In this document: positions 1 to 6,460 of the stretch, piece after piece
Layout of the letters: the number at the start of each line of letters is the position of its first letter
Position numbering within the stretch: the first letter of the stretch is position 1
Source: Hydrogenophaga sp.
Lineage (GTDB): Bacteria > Pseudomonadota > Gammaproteobacteria > Burkholderiales > Burkholderiaceae_C
Reading direction: 5' to 3'
Assembly: GCA_030684755.1 (NCBI GenBank)
Contig: JAUXXN010000430.1
Span: 1 to 6,996 of the forward strand
DNA length: 6,996 bases
Translations under genes and position numbers: made by a program
The notes under the pieces: model-generated
Database searches by the model: none
Told to the model about the DNA's origin: nothing
Seen by the model: the letters and a program-made list of their open reading frames with translations, nothing else

Positions 1-915
1 TTGTTCATCGCCAACACGCACGACTACATCCTGTGCTTCTCCAACCGGGGCCGCCTGTATTGGCTCAAGGTGTGGGAAGTGCCGGCCGGTTCGCGCGGTT
101 CGCGTGGGCGCCCCATCGTCAACATGTTCCCGCTGCAAGAAGGCGAGAAAATCAACGTGGTGCTGCCACTCACCGGAGCGGCCCGCAGCTTCCCCGAAGA
201 TCGCTATGTGTTCATGGCCACCAGCATGGGCACAGTGAAGAAAACGGCGCTCAACGAATTCAGCAACCCGCGCAAGGCCGGCATTATTGCAGTGGACCTA
301 GACGAAGGCGATTTCCTGATCGGCGCGGCGCTAACCGACGGCCAGCACGATGTCATGCTGTTCAGTGACGGCGGCAAAGCGGTGCGTTTTGACGAGAACG
401 ATGTGCGCCCCATGGGCCGAAATGCGCGTGGCGTGCGCGGCATGATGATTGAAGACACCCAAAACGTGATTGCCATGCTGGTGGCCGAGCGGGACGAAAA
501 CCCCGATGCGGCGGTACAAGAAGCCACCCGTTTGAGCGTGCTGACAGCCACCATCAACGGCTACGGCAAGCGCACCCCGATTGCGGAATACACCCGCCAT
601 GGCCGGGGCACCAAGGGCATGATTGCCATTCAGCAAAGCGAGCGCAATGGCAAGGTGGTGGCGGCCACTCTGGTGCACACCGACGACGAGATCATGCTGA
701 TCACCGACAAAGGCGTCCTGGTGCGCACCCGGGTCAGCGAAATCCGCGAAATGGGCCGGGCTACACAAGGGGTGACACTGATCGCATTGGACGAAGGCTC
801 AGAACTGTCGGGTTTGCAACGGATTGTGGAAAACGATGCCAACGCACCAACCGAAAGTGTTGAACCATCAGAGGACAACGAGGGCAACGGGTCTGAAGGA
901 ACACCGACCCCGTGA
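1..915 (+). CDS. gyrA: DNA gyrase subunit A, C-terminal part (5' truncated by window)
   Basis: This is the 3' end of the gene for the DNA gyrase A subunit, which with GyrB introduces negative supercoils using ATP. The 304 visible residues are the C-terminal DNA-wrapping beta-pinwheel. They align along their length with the E. coli GyrA tail: ANTHDYILCFSNRGR at residues 4-18, GSRGRPIVN (33-41), VFMATSMGTVKKT (70-82), NGYGKRT (186-192) and RTRVSEI (242-248). Repeated blade-turn motifs appear as RGRP, GVRGM, GTKGM and TQGV. The canonical GyrA box should lie just upstream, outside the window. The first codon TTG is an internal Leu codon, not a start. Relative to E. coli from memory, a loop near residues 163-180 is longer by roughly ten residues. 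The C-terminus ends in an acidic, low-complexity tail (after about residue 278), as is common in GyrA. The stop is TGA at 913-915. Confidence 0.97.
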   Translation: MFIANTHDYILCFSNRGRLYWLKVWEVPAGSRGSRGRPIVNMFPLQEGEKINVVLPLTGAARSFPEDRYVFMATSMGTVKKTALNEFSNPRKAGIIAVDLDEGDFLIGAALTDGQHDVMLFSDGGKAVRFDENDVRPMGRNARGVRGMMIEDTQNVIAMLVAERDENPDAAVQEATRLSVLTATINGYGKRTPIAEYTRHGRGTKGMIAIQQSERNGKVVAATLVHTDDEIMLITDKGVLVRTRVSEIREMGRATQGVTLIALDEGSELSGLQRIVENDANAPTESVEPSEDNEGNGSEGTPTP

Positions 916-921
916 TGAATC

Positions 922-947
922 CACTGTGTGACGCACGTCGCACAGTG
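922..947 (+). promoter_or_regulatory. Strong hairpin just after gyrA, possible terminator/attenuator or regulator site
   Basis: An 11-bp stem pairs 922-932 (CACTGTGTGAC) with 937-947 (GTCGCACAGTG) around the 4-nt loop GCAC, with a single G-U wobble. It begins 6 nt after the gyrA stop. There is no downstream T-run, so it is not a classical Rho-independent terminator. It could stabilise the gyrA mRNA 3' end, or act as a weak terminator or processing site. Read as DNA, its core TGTGA-N6-TCGCA (927-942) differs at one position from the CRP half-site pair TGTGA-N6-TCACA, so a CRP-family operator is an alternative. The structure is seen directly; the function is inference. Confidence 0.45.
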
Positions 948-964
948 CTCTATGCAACCCCTGT

Positions 965-982
965 CCAACCAGAATTGGTTGG
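965..982 (+). promoter_or_regulatory. Perfect inverted repeat in the serC leader
   Basis: CCAACCA (965-971) and TGGTTGG (976-982) form a perfect 7-bp stem around the loop GAAT, 25 nt before the serC start codon. It could be an mRNA hairpin influencing serC translation or an operator dyad for a regulator of the operon. No T-run follows, so I do not call it a terminator. No convincing -35/-10 pair is visible around it. Confidence 0.35.
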
Positions 983-1007
983 TCCGAGCACTTGAACTTT
1001 TGCTGCC

Positions 1008-2114
1008 ATGAACCGCCCTTACAACTTTTCTGCCGGCCCAGCCGCCATGCCCACCGAGGTGCTGCAACAAGCTGCCATTGAAATAATGGACTGGCAAGGC
1101 AGCGGCATGGGCGTGATGGAGATGAGCCACCGGGGCAAGGAGTTCATGTCCATCATCGCGCAAGCCGAAGCCGACCTGCGCGAGCTGTTGGCTGTGCCCG
1201 AGCACTTCCGTGTTTTGTTCATGCAAGGCGGTGGTCTGGCTGAAAACGCCATCGTGCCGCTGAACTTGTCGCGTGGTGGCTTGGCGGACTTTGTGGTGAC
1301 GGGTAGCTGGAGCCAGAAATCGTTCAAGGAAGCGAGCAAGTACTGCCTGCCGCATCTGGCGGCGAGCAACGAAGCCGACGCACACACCACCCTGCCCGCC
1401 CCGGGCAGCTGGCAGCTGAGCGCCAACGCGCAGTATGTGCACCTGTGCAGCAACGAAACCATCCATGGTGTTGAAGTGCACGAACTGCCCGACCTGAAGG
1501 CCCTGGGCAGTGACGCACCGCTGGTGATCGATTTTTCATCGCATGTGGCCTCGCGCAGCGTGGACTGGTCACGCGTGGGCCTGGCTTTTGGCGGTGCCCA
1601 GAAAAACCTGGGGCCAGCCGGCCTGACGCTGGTGGTGGTGCGCGAAGACCTGCTGGGCCACGCGCTGTCCATCTGCCCCAGCGCCTTCGACTACAAAACT
1701 GTGGCCGACAACGGCTCGATGTACAACACGCCGCCCACCTACGCCATTTACATGGCCGGCCTCACCTTCCAGTGGCTCAAACGGCAACGGGAAGGCAGTC
1801 TGAGCGCCGTGGCCGCCATGGAGCACCGCAACACGGCCAAAGCCGACCTGCTGTATGGCTTCATCGACCAGTCGCAGCTGTACCTGAACAAGGTGGCCAA
1901 AGATTGCCGTTCGCGCATGAACATTCCGTTCTTCCTTCGCGATGAAACCCGCAACGACGCCTTTCTGGCAGGCGCCAAGGCGCGTGGCTTGCTACAGCTC
2001 AAGGGCCACAAGTCGGTGGGGGGCATGCGTGCCAGCCTCTACAACGCCATGCCGCTGGCTGGCGTGCAGGCGCTGGTAGCGTACATGCGCGAATTTGAAC
2101 AAACACAAGCCTAA
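1008..2114 (+). CDS. serC: Phosphoserine aminotransferase
   Basis: This is a class V, PLP-dependent cytosolic aminotransferase. It converts 3-phosphohydroxypyruvate plus glutamate to phosphoserine in serine synthesis, and the related 4-phosphohydroxythreonine step of vitamin B6 synthesis. At 368 residues it matches the E. coli enzyme (362 aa) end to end. Visible landmarks are [11 protein letters not shown] at residues 5-15, SHRGKEF (40-46, with the substrate-binding His-Arg), GSWSQKS (99-105, Trp101 stacking on PLP), CSNETIHG (147-154), DFSS (175-178), the PLP lysine Lys199 in [18 protein letters not shown] (240-246) and GGMRAS near the C-terminus. The ATG at 1008 is chosen because [11 protein letters not shown] matches the usual family N-terminus. 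No clear Shine-Dalgarno lies in front of it. pheA follows after 15 bp, so the two are very likely co-transcribed as the head of the aromatic amino acid cluster. Confidence 0.97.
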   Translation: MNRPYNFSAGPAAMPTEVLQQAAIEIMDWQGSGMGVMEMSHRGKEFMSIIAQAEADLRELLAVPEHFRVLFMQGGGLAENAIVPLNLSRGGLADFVVTGSWSQKSFKEASKYCLPHLAASNEADAHTTLPAPGSWQLSANAQYVHLCSNETIHGVEVHELPDLKALGSDAPLVIDFSSHVASRSVDWSRVGLAFGGAQKNLGPAGLTLVVVREDLLGHALSICPSAFDYKTVADNGSMYNTPPTYAIYMAGLTFQWLKRQREGSLSAVAAMEHRNTAKADLLYGFIDQSQLYLNKVAKDCRSRMNIPFFLRDETRNDAFLAGAKARGLLQLKGHKSVGGMRASLYNAMPLAGVQALVAYMREFEQTQA

Positions 2115-2129
2115 TCCGCACCCAGGACC

Positions 2130-3230
2130 ATGAGCCAACAACCTATCCAGTCCGAAGCCCTCGCGGGGCTTCGGGTGCAAATCGACTCGATCGACAAACA
2201 ACTGCTCAGCCTGCTCAACCAACGCGCCCATGTGGCCGAGCAGGTGGGTGAGATCAAGCGCGCCGAGGGTTCACCTTTCTTCCGCCCGGACCGCGTGGCG
2301 CAGGTGATCGAGAAAATTTCCCAAGCCAACACCGGACCTCTGAAGAACGAACATGTGGCGTCCATCTGGCGCGAAATCATGTCGGCCTGTCTGGCTCTGG
2401 AAGCACCGCAGCGTGTGGCGGTTTTAGGTCCGCAGGGCACCTTTTGCGAGCAAGCGGCCATCGAGTTTTTTGGCAGCGCGGCCAACCTGATTTATTGCGC
2501 CAACTTTGACGAAGTGTTTCACGCCACCGCAGCGGGTACCGCGCAATACGGCGTGGTCGGCATGGAAAATTCCACCGAAGGCGTGGTGGCGCGCTCGCTT
2601 GACCTTTTCTTGCGCTCGCCGGTGCATGTGGTGGGGGAAGTCAGCCTGCTGATTCGCCACAACCTACTTCGACAAACCAACTCCGACGCAGGCATCGAAG
2701 TCGTTATGGCGCACCCGCAGGCGTTGGCGCAGTGCCAGGGCTGGCTGAGCCAACACCTGCCACTGGCCGAGCGCCGAGCCGTGTCGAGCAACGCCGAAGG
2801 TGCGCGCCTGGCCGCCACCAACTCCACCTGGGCGGCACTGGCCAGCGAGCGCGCCGCCAGCCAGTTTGGCCTGCACATCGTGCACCACGCCATTCAAGAC
2901 GAGGCCTACAACCGCACACGATTTGCCGTGATTTGCCTGCCTCAAACCCTGGCCACGCCACCCGCTTCGGGCAAAGACTGCACCAGCTTGGTGGTGTCAG
3001 TGCCCAACCGCCCGGGGGCCGTGCACGACTTGCTGGTTCCCCTGAAGACCAACGGGGTATCCATGACCCGCTTTGAGTCACGTCCAGCCAAATCGGGGCA
3101 ATGGGAATACTATTTTTATATCGACTTGGCCGGTCATCCCTCGCAGCCCCACGTGGCGGCCGCACTTGAAGAACTTAAAGGGCTTTGCGCGTTCTACAAG
3201 GTGCTGGGTGCCTACCCAGTGAACGAATGA
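2130..3230 (+). CDS. pheA: Bifunctional chorismate mutase / prephenate dehydratase (P-protein)
   Basis: This P-protein carries chorismate to prephenate and then to phenylpyruvate, the committed steps of phenylalanine synthesis in the cytosol. Three domains are read in order. An AroQ-type helical chorismate mutase spans about residues 8-92 (Arg15, Arg32, Lys43 and Arg55 align with E. coli Arg11, Arg28, Lys39, Arg51). A prephenate dehydratase domain spans about 95-272, with GPQGTFCEQAA (100-110), ENSTEGVV (146-153) and the catalytic NRTRF motif (261-265). A C-terminal ACT domain spans about 283-362, with NRPGAVHDLL and the ESRP motif (316-319) of the phenylalanine-sensing site, so feedback inhibition by Phe is expected. 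The length of 366 aa is normal. An AGGA (2124-2127) sits unusually close to the ATG. In my alignment E. coli CM Glu52 and Gln88 correspond to Val56 and Glu91. Confidence 0.96.
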   Translation: MSQQPIQSEALAGLRVQIDSIDKQLLSLLNQRAHVAEQVGEIKRAEGSPFFRPDRVAQVIEKISQANTGPLKNEHVASIWREIMSACLALEAPQRVAVLGPQGTFCEQAAIEFFGSAANLIYCANFDEVFHATAAGTAQYGVVGMENSTEGVVARSLDLFLRSPVHVVGEVSLLIRHNLLRQTNSDAGIEVVMAHPQALAQCQGWLSQHLPLAERRAVSSNAEGARLAATNSTWAALASERAASQFGLHIVHHAIQDEAYNRTRFAVICLPQTLATPPASGKDCTSLVVSVPNRPGAVHDLLVPLKTNGVSMTRFESRPAKSGQWEYYFYIDLAGHPSQPHVAAALEELKGLCAFYKVLGAYPVNE

Positions 3231-3285
3231 ACAGACGCAGCCTCATCAACCCAACCGCACGGCCCCTTACGGAAAACCATGCAAC

Positions 3286-3310
3286 TTGGAGCGCCACCAT
3301 GGCGCTCTGA
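3286..3310 (+). promoter_or_regulatory. GC-rich hairpin immediately upstream of the tyrA ribosome binding site
   Basis: GAGCGCCA (3289-3296) and TGGCGCTC (3300-3307) form a perfect 8-bp stem with the 3-nt loop CCA. The stem can extend by three more pairs (two G-U, one U-A) to 3286/3310. It ends 2 nt before the likely tyrA Shine-Dalgarno GGAG (3313-3316). No T-run follows, so a classical terminator is unlikely. Its position suggests an effect on tyrA translation initiation, or an mRNA stability element between pheA and tyrA. The structure is seen; the role is inferred. Confidence 0.45.
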
Positions 3311-3320
3311 ACGGAGTCTT

Positions 3321-4199
3321 ATGTTTGAACAACTCGGCCTGATCGGCTGCGGCCTGATGGGCGGCTCGTTCGCGCTTGCACTCAAGCGTGCGGGCTTGGT
3401 GAAACGCGTGGTGGGTTACAGCAAGTCGCCCTCGACCACCGAGCGAGCGCGCCAGATGGGCGTGATCGACGTAGAGGCCCCGTCTGCCTTGCTCGCTGTA
3501 TCTGGGGCCGATCTGGTGCTGCTGGCTGTACCCGTCGCCGCCACCGAAGCCACCTTCAAGGCCATTCGCCATCTGGTGCGTAGCGACACCCTGATCATGG
3601 ACGTAGGATCGACCAAACGAGAAGTGATAGATGCAGCGCGCCGGGTGCTGCGCGATCAGGTGGGCGTGTTTGTACCCGCCCATCCCATCACGGGCAAGGA
3701 GCTCGCGGGCGTGGAGCACGCCGACGCCGACCTCTACACCGGACGCCAAGTCATCCTGACCCCGATTGAGCGTACGCTCACGGTGCAGCTCAACAAAGCG
3801 CAAGCCGTTTGGACCGCCCTGGGCTGCCATGTCAAGCAAATGTCGCCAGAGGCTCACGACGCGGCCTATGCGGCGGTGAGCCACCTGCCGCACCTGATCG
3901 CTTTCGCCCTCATGAATGCCGTCAAAGGACAAGCACAGGGAGAGGAGTTCTTGTCTCTCGCCGGCCCAGGTTTTCGCGATTTCACGCGCATTGCCGCCAG
4001 CGATCCCAGCGTCTGGCGCGACATCTTGATCTCCAATCGGGAGGAGTTGCTCGCCCAATCCAAACATTTCCAGCGTGCTTTGCATGCCCTTGAAGTGGCC
4101 GTTTCCTCGGGCAACCCCGACGCACTGGAGACGCTGATCCACCAAGCCAGCAAAACACGGTCCCATTGGCGCATGACCGCCATCAAGCCCAAAAACTGA
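3321..4199 (+). CDS. tyrA: Prephenate (or arogenate) dehydrogenase
   Basis: TyrA-family dehydrogenase that oxidatively decarboxylates prephenate (or arogenate) toward tyrosine. At 292 residues it is a stand-alone TyrA without chorismate mutase or ACT domain. The N-terminal Rossmann fold starts at [11 protein letters not shown] (6-16, GxGxxG). DVGSTK (94-99) follows, then AHPITGKE (120-127) with the presumed catalytic His121, and the helical dimerisation domain with SHLPHL (187-192), [11 protein letters not shown] (215-225) and SDPSVWRD (227-234). Strand 2 ends in GYSKSPSTT (32-40) with no acidic residue, which points to NADP+ rather than NAD+. The start at 3321 is preferred because GGAG lies 4 nt upstream and the Rossmann strand begins at once. 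An in-frame ATG at 3279 would add 14 residues (MQLGAPPWRSERSL) that look unlike the family and lie across the hairpin. Specificity for prephenate versus arogenate cannot be told from sequence alone. Confidence 0.94.
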   Translation: MFEQLGLIGCGLMGGSFALALKRAGLVKRVVGYSKSPSTTERARQMGVIDVEAPSALLAVSGADLVLLAVPVAATEATFKAIRHLVRSDTLIMDVGSTKREVIDAARRVLRDQVGVFVPAHPITGKELAGVEHADADLYTGRQVILTPIERTLTVQLNKAQAVWTALGCHVKQMSPEAHDAAYAAVSHLPHLIAFALMNAVKGQAQGEEFLSLAGPGFRDFTRIAASDPSVWRDILISNREELLAQSKHFQRALHALEVAVSSGNPDALETLIHQASKTRSHWRMTAIKPKN

Positions 4200-4233
4200 A
4201 CTCAGCAGCGGCATTGCTTCCATCCATTTCTGC

Positions 4234-6276
4234 ATGTTTTCCATTCACCATCTCGACATTGCGCCGCTCGCCAGCGCCGGCGGTACCGTCCGGCTGCCAG
4301 GCTCCAAAAGCATTTCCAACCGGGTCCTGTTGCTGGCAGCACTCAGCGTGGGTCACACCGACATCGTGGACCTGCTCGACTCCGACGACACCCAAGTGAT
4401 GCTGGCAGCGCTGGCGCAACTGGGCTGCCGCCTAGAACCCCAACCCGATGGCGCGCTGCGTGTTCACGGCCTCGGCGGGCAGTTGGCCGTGCGCGAAGCT
4501 GCGCTTTTTCTGGGCAACGCAGGCACCGCCATGCGCCCGCTCACGGCGGCGCTGGCGTTGCTGGCTTCGGTGCATAGCGGCACCTTCGCTCTCAGCGGCA
4601 TCGCGCGCATGCACGAGCGGCCCATTGGCGATCTGGTGGACGCGCTGCGCCAGTTGGGCTGCCCCATCGAATGTCTGGGCACCGAAGGCTATCCGCCGCT
4701 CAAACTCGGCGACGGCTTGGCGCACAACCTGCGGTTGGACCAGCCGATTCGGGTGCGCGGCGACGTGTCGAGCCAATTCCTCACCGCGCTGCTGCTGGCA
4801 CTGCCCTTGGTGGCGCAGCAACAAGCCATCGTGATCGACGTGGTGGGCGAGTTGATCTCTCGCCCTTATATTGAAATCACGCTGAATTTGCTGGAAAAAT
4901 TTGGCGTTCGGGTGCAGCGCGAGGGCTGGCAACGTTTCACCATTCCGGCAGGCAGCCGCTACGCCTCGCCTGGGCGTCTGCATGTGGAGGGCGATGCCTC
5001 ATCGGCCAGCTATTTCATCGCGCTGGGGGCTATCGCGCCTGTGGCGTCGGGCAGCGATGGCATCACCATTGAGGGCGTGGGCTTGGCGTCCATTCAGGGC
5101 GACATCCGCTTCGTGGAAGCCGCCCGCCTTATGGGCGCGCACATCAGCGGCGAAGCCAATGCGCTGCACATTCGCCGGGGCGCTTGGCCACTCAAAGCGA
5201 TCGAGTTGGACTGCAACCACATACCCGATGCCGCCATGACACTGACCGTGATGGCGCTCTACGCTGACGGCCCCAGCACCCTGCGCAACATTGCCAGCTG
5301 GCGCGTGAAAGAAACCGACCGCATTGCTGCAATGGCCACCGAGTGCCGCAAGCTCGGCGCCGCTGTGGAAGCAGGTGCCGACTTCATCCGCATCACCCCG
5401 CCCAAGGCTTGGCAAGCGGCCAGCATCCACACCTACGACGACCACCGAGTGGCCATGTGCTTCTCGCTCGCAGCTTTTAACCCGGCGCGGCTGCCGGTGC
5501 GCATTGAAGACCCGAAGTGCGTCGGCAAAACCTTCCCTGACTATTTCGAAACACTGTTCAGCGTCTGCCACACCGATACGGCCAACATTCCCGTGATTTG
5601 TGTGGACGGGCCAACCGCCTCGGGCAAAGGCACGCTGTCCGTAGAACTGGCGACGCGGCTGGGCTACCACCTGCTGGACTCGGGCGCCCTGTACCGGCTG
5701 GTGGGCTTGGCGGCAGAACGCGCAGGCATCGCCACCGCCCAAGCCGATCTGCGCGAGCCCGCGCTGGCGCAGCGCCTGGGCAATTTGGCAGCGGGTATGC
5801 AGGTGCGCTTCACCGGACAACAAATATTCTTGGATGGTGCCGACGTGACCGAGGCGGTGCGCACCGAAGCTGCGGGCATGGCCGCTTCGCGCGTTTCGGC
5901 GGTGCCCGAGGTGCGCGGGGCCCTGCTCGGCCTGCAACACGGCTTTCGCAAACTGCCCGGCTTGGTGGCCGACGGACGCGACATGGGCACGGTGATATTC
6001 CCCGATGCACCGCTCAAGGTGTACCTCACCGCCACCGCCGCACAACGCGCTGAGCGACGGCACATGCAATTGATAGCAAAAGGGATTGCTGCTAATATCG
6101 ACAATCTTTTGGTGGACTTGGAAATGCGCGATTTACGGGACACATCCCGCGCCCACGCACCGCTCAAGCCCGCTGCAGATGCCTTGTTACTGGACAACTC
6201 CGAACTGAACGTCGAGCAATCGGTGCAGCAGGTATTGAGCTGGTGGCAAGGAAAAACGGTGTTTTCAAGCAACTGA
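4234..6276 (+). CDS. aroA-cmk: Bifunctional EPSP synthase / cytidylate kinase fusion
   Basis: A single uninterrupted 680-codon frame encodes two enzymes. Residues about 1-440 are a class I 5-enolpyruvylshikimate-3-phosphate synthase, which condenses shikimate-3-phosphate and PEP in the shikimate pathway. Motifs are [10 protein letters not shown] (21-30), [12 protein letters not shown] (91-102, the PEP/glyphosate loop with Gly97, Thr98, Pro102 in wild-type state), NHIPDAAM (328-335, Asp332), RVKETDR (357-363, Glu360), DDHRVAM (402-408) and [13 protein letters not shown] (426-438). A linker of about 13 residues leads to cytidylate kinase (about 453-675), which phosphorylates CMP and dCMP. Its motifs are P-loop GPTASGKGT (459-467), LDSGALYR (481-488), [14 protein letters not shown] (580-593) and the lid RDLRDTSR (632-639). 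Both active sites look intact. There is no internal ATG with a ribosome binding site at the junction. No clear Shine-Dalgarno precedes the ATG at 4234, 34 bp after tyrA, so translational coupling is possible. Confidence 0.97.
   Translation: MFSIHHLDIAPLASAGGTVRLPGSKSISNRVLLLAALSVGHTDIVDLLDSDDTQVMLAALAQLGCRLEPQPDGALRVHGLGGQLAVREAALFLGNAGTAMRPLTAALALLASVHSGTFALSGIARMHERPIGDLVDALRQLGCPIECLGTEGYPPLKLGDGLAHNLRLDQPIRVRGDVSSQFLTALLLALPLVAQQQAIVIDVVGELISRPYIEITLNLLEKFGVRVQREGWQRFTIPAGSRYASPGRLHVEGDASSASYFIALGAIAPVASGSDGITIEGVGLASIQGDIRFVEAARLMGAHISGEANALHIRRGAWPLKAIELDCNHIPDAAMTLTVMALYADGPSTLRNIASWRVKETDRIAAMATECRKLGAAVEAGADFIRITPPKAWQAASIHTYDDHRVAMCFSLAAFNPARLPVRIEDPKCVGKTFPDYFETLFSVCHTDTANIPVICVDGPTASGKGTLSVELATRLGYHLLDSGALYRLVGLAAERAGIATAQADLREPALAQRLGNLAAGMQVRFTGQQIFLDGADVTEAVRTEAAGMAASRVSAVPEVRGALLGLQHGFRKLPGLVADGRDMGTVIFPDAPLKVYLTATAAQRAERRHMQLIAKGIAANIDNLLVDLEMRDLRDTSRAHAPLKPAADALLLDNSELNVEQSVQQVLSWWQGKTVFSSN
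6070..6105 (+). promoter_or_regulatory. Probable sigma70 promoter inside cmk, directed at rpsA
   Basis: The -35 hexamer TTGATA (6070-6075, 5 of 6 to consensus) is separated by exactly 17 bp from TAATAT (6093-6098, 4 of 6). A TG at 6090-6091 gives an extended -10. The expected transcription start is near 6105. The stretch is clearly richer in A/T than the surrounding coding sequence. It lies about 355 nt upstream of the rpsA start. In E. coli, rpsA is also transcribed from promoters lying partly within the upstream cmk gene, which supports this reading. No terminator stands convincingly between it and rpsA. Confidence 0.55.
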
Positions 6277-6460
6277 AAGCACCACCTTGATGGCCCAGAC
6301 GGCACAGCCGGGCGTTCTCAGCCCGCAGGCCTGATGGTTCTTTTACTCAACCCCGCGGTACCACGTACCGCAATGTCAACACCGCCCATCCGTCGATTTC
6401 CATGCGAACCGCCGCTAGGCTGTGCTGCATCCCGACGCCTGAGTGGTTTTAGGAAATTCA
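6277..6460 (+). promoter_or_regulatory. rpsA leader region with inverted repeats
   Basis: This 184-bp gap contains no plausible gene. It has a perfect 7-bp inverted repeat GCGGTAC (6355-6361) / GTACCGC (6365-6371) with the loop CAC. A shorter stem CGGGC (6309-6313) / GCCCG (6321-6325) is followed by T-rich TTCTTTT near 6338-6344, and a weak stem pairs 6417-6420 with 6437-6440. Rho-independent termination at the 6309-6345 segment cannot be excluded, but the stem is short and far from the T-run. Structured leaders before rpsA are known in gammaproteobacteria to mediate autogenous repression by S1, so this leader is a candidate for similar control. A weak promoter-like pair (TCGATT 6393-6398, TAGGCT 6416-6421) matches only half the consensus at each box. 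Confidence 0.4.

Noticed and set aside
1..3. TTG at position 1 as a start codon
   Set aside because: It falls at an internal conserved Leu of GyrA, and the frame is simply cut by the window edge.
630..1481. 283-codon minus-strand frame spanning the gyrA end and serC start
   Set aside because: It crosses two confident genes and the hairpin-bearing gap, with no recognisable motifs. It is treated as a GC-driven shadow.
3204..3219. 6-bp stem CTGGGT/ACCCAG at the 3' end of pheA
   Set aside because: It is short, entirely within conserved coding sequence, and has no T-run. Chance is sufficient explanation.
3267..4244. 325-codon open frame on the minus strand opposite tyrA
   Set aside because: It is the antisense shadow of a well-supported tyrA. 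High GC keeps the opposite frame open, and the translation shows no recognisable domain.
4504..4539. Possible glyphosate-tolerant EPSP synthase
   Set aside because: The [12 protein letters not shown] loop carries the usual Gly, Thr and Pro of class I sensitive enzymes.
4999..6069. 356-codon open frame on the minus strand opposite aroA-cmk
   Set aside because: It lies wholly within the strongly conserved aroA-cmk gene, its translation is His/Gly/Arg-rich low-information sequence, and it has no family resemblance.
6309..6345. Possible Rho-independent terminator after aroA-cmk
   Set aside because: The stem is only 5 bp with a 7-nt loop, and the T-rich TTCTTTT begins about 12 nt after it, so the geometry is wrong for an intrinsic terminator.
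6393..6421. Promoter-like TCGATT - 17 bp - TAGGCT close to rpsA
   Set aside because: Each box matches only 3 of 6 consensus positions, much weaker than the pair inside cmk.
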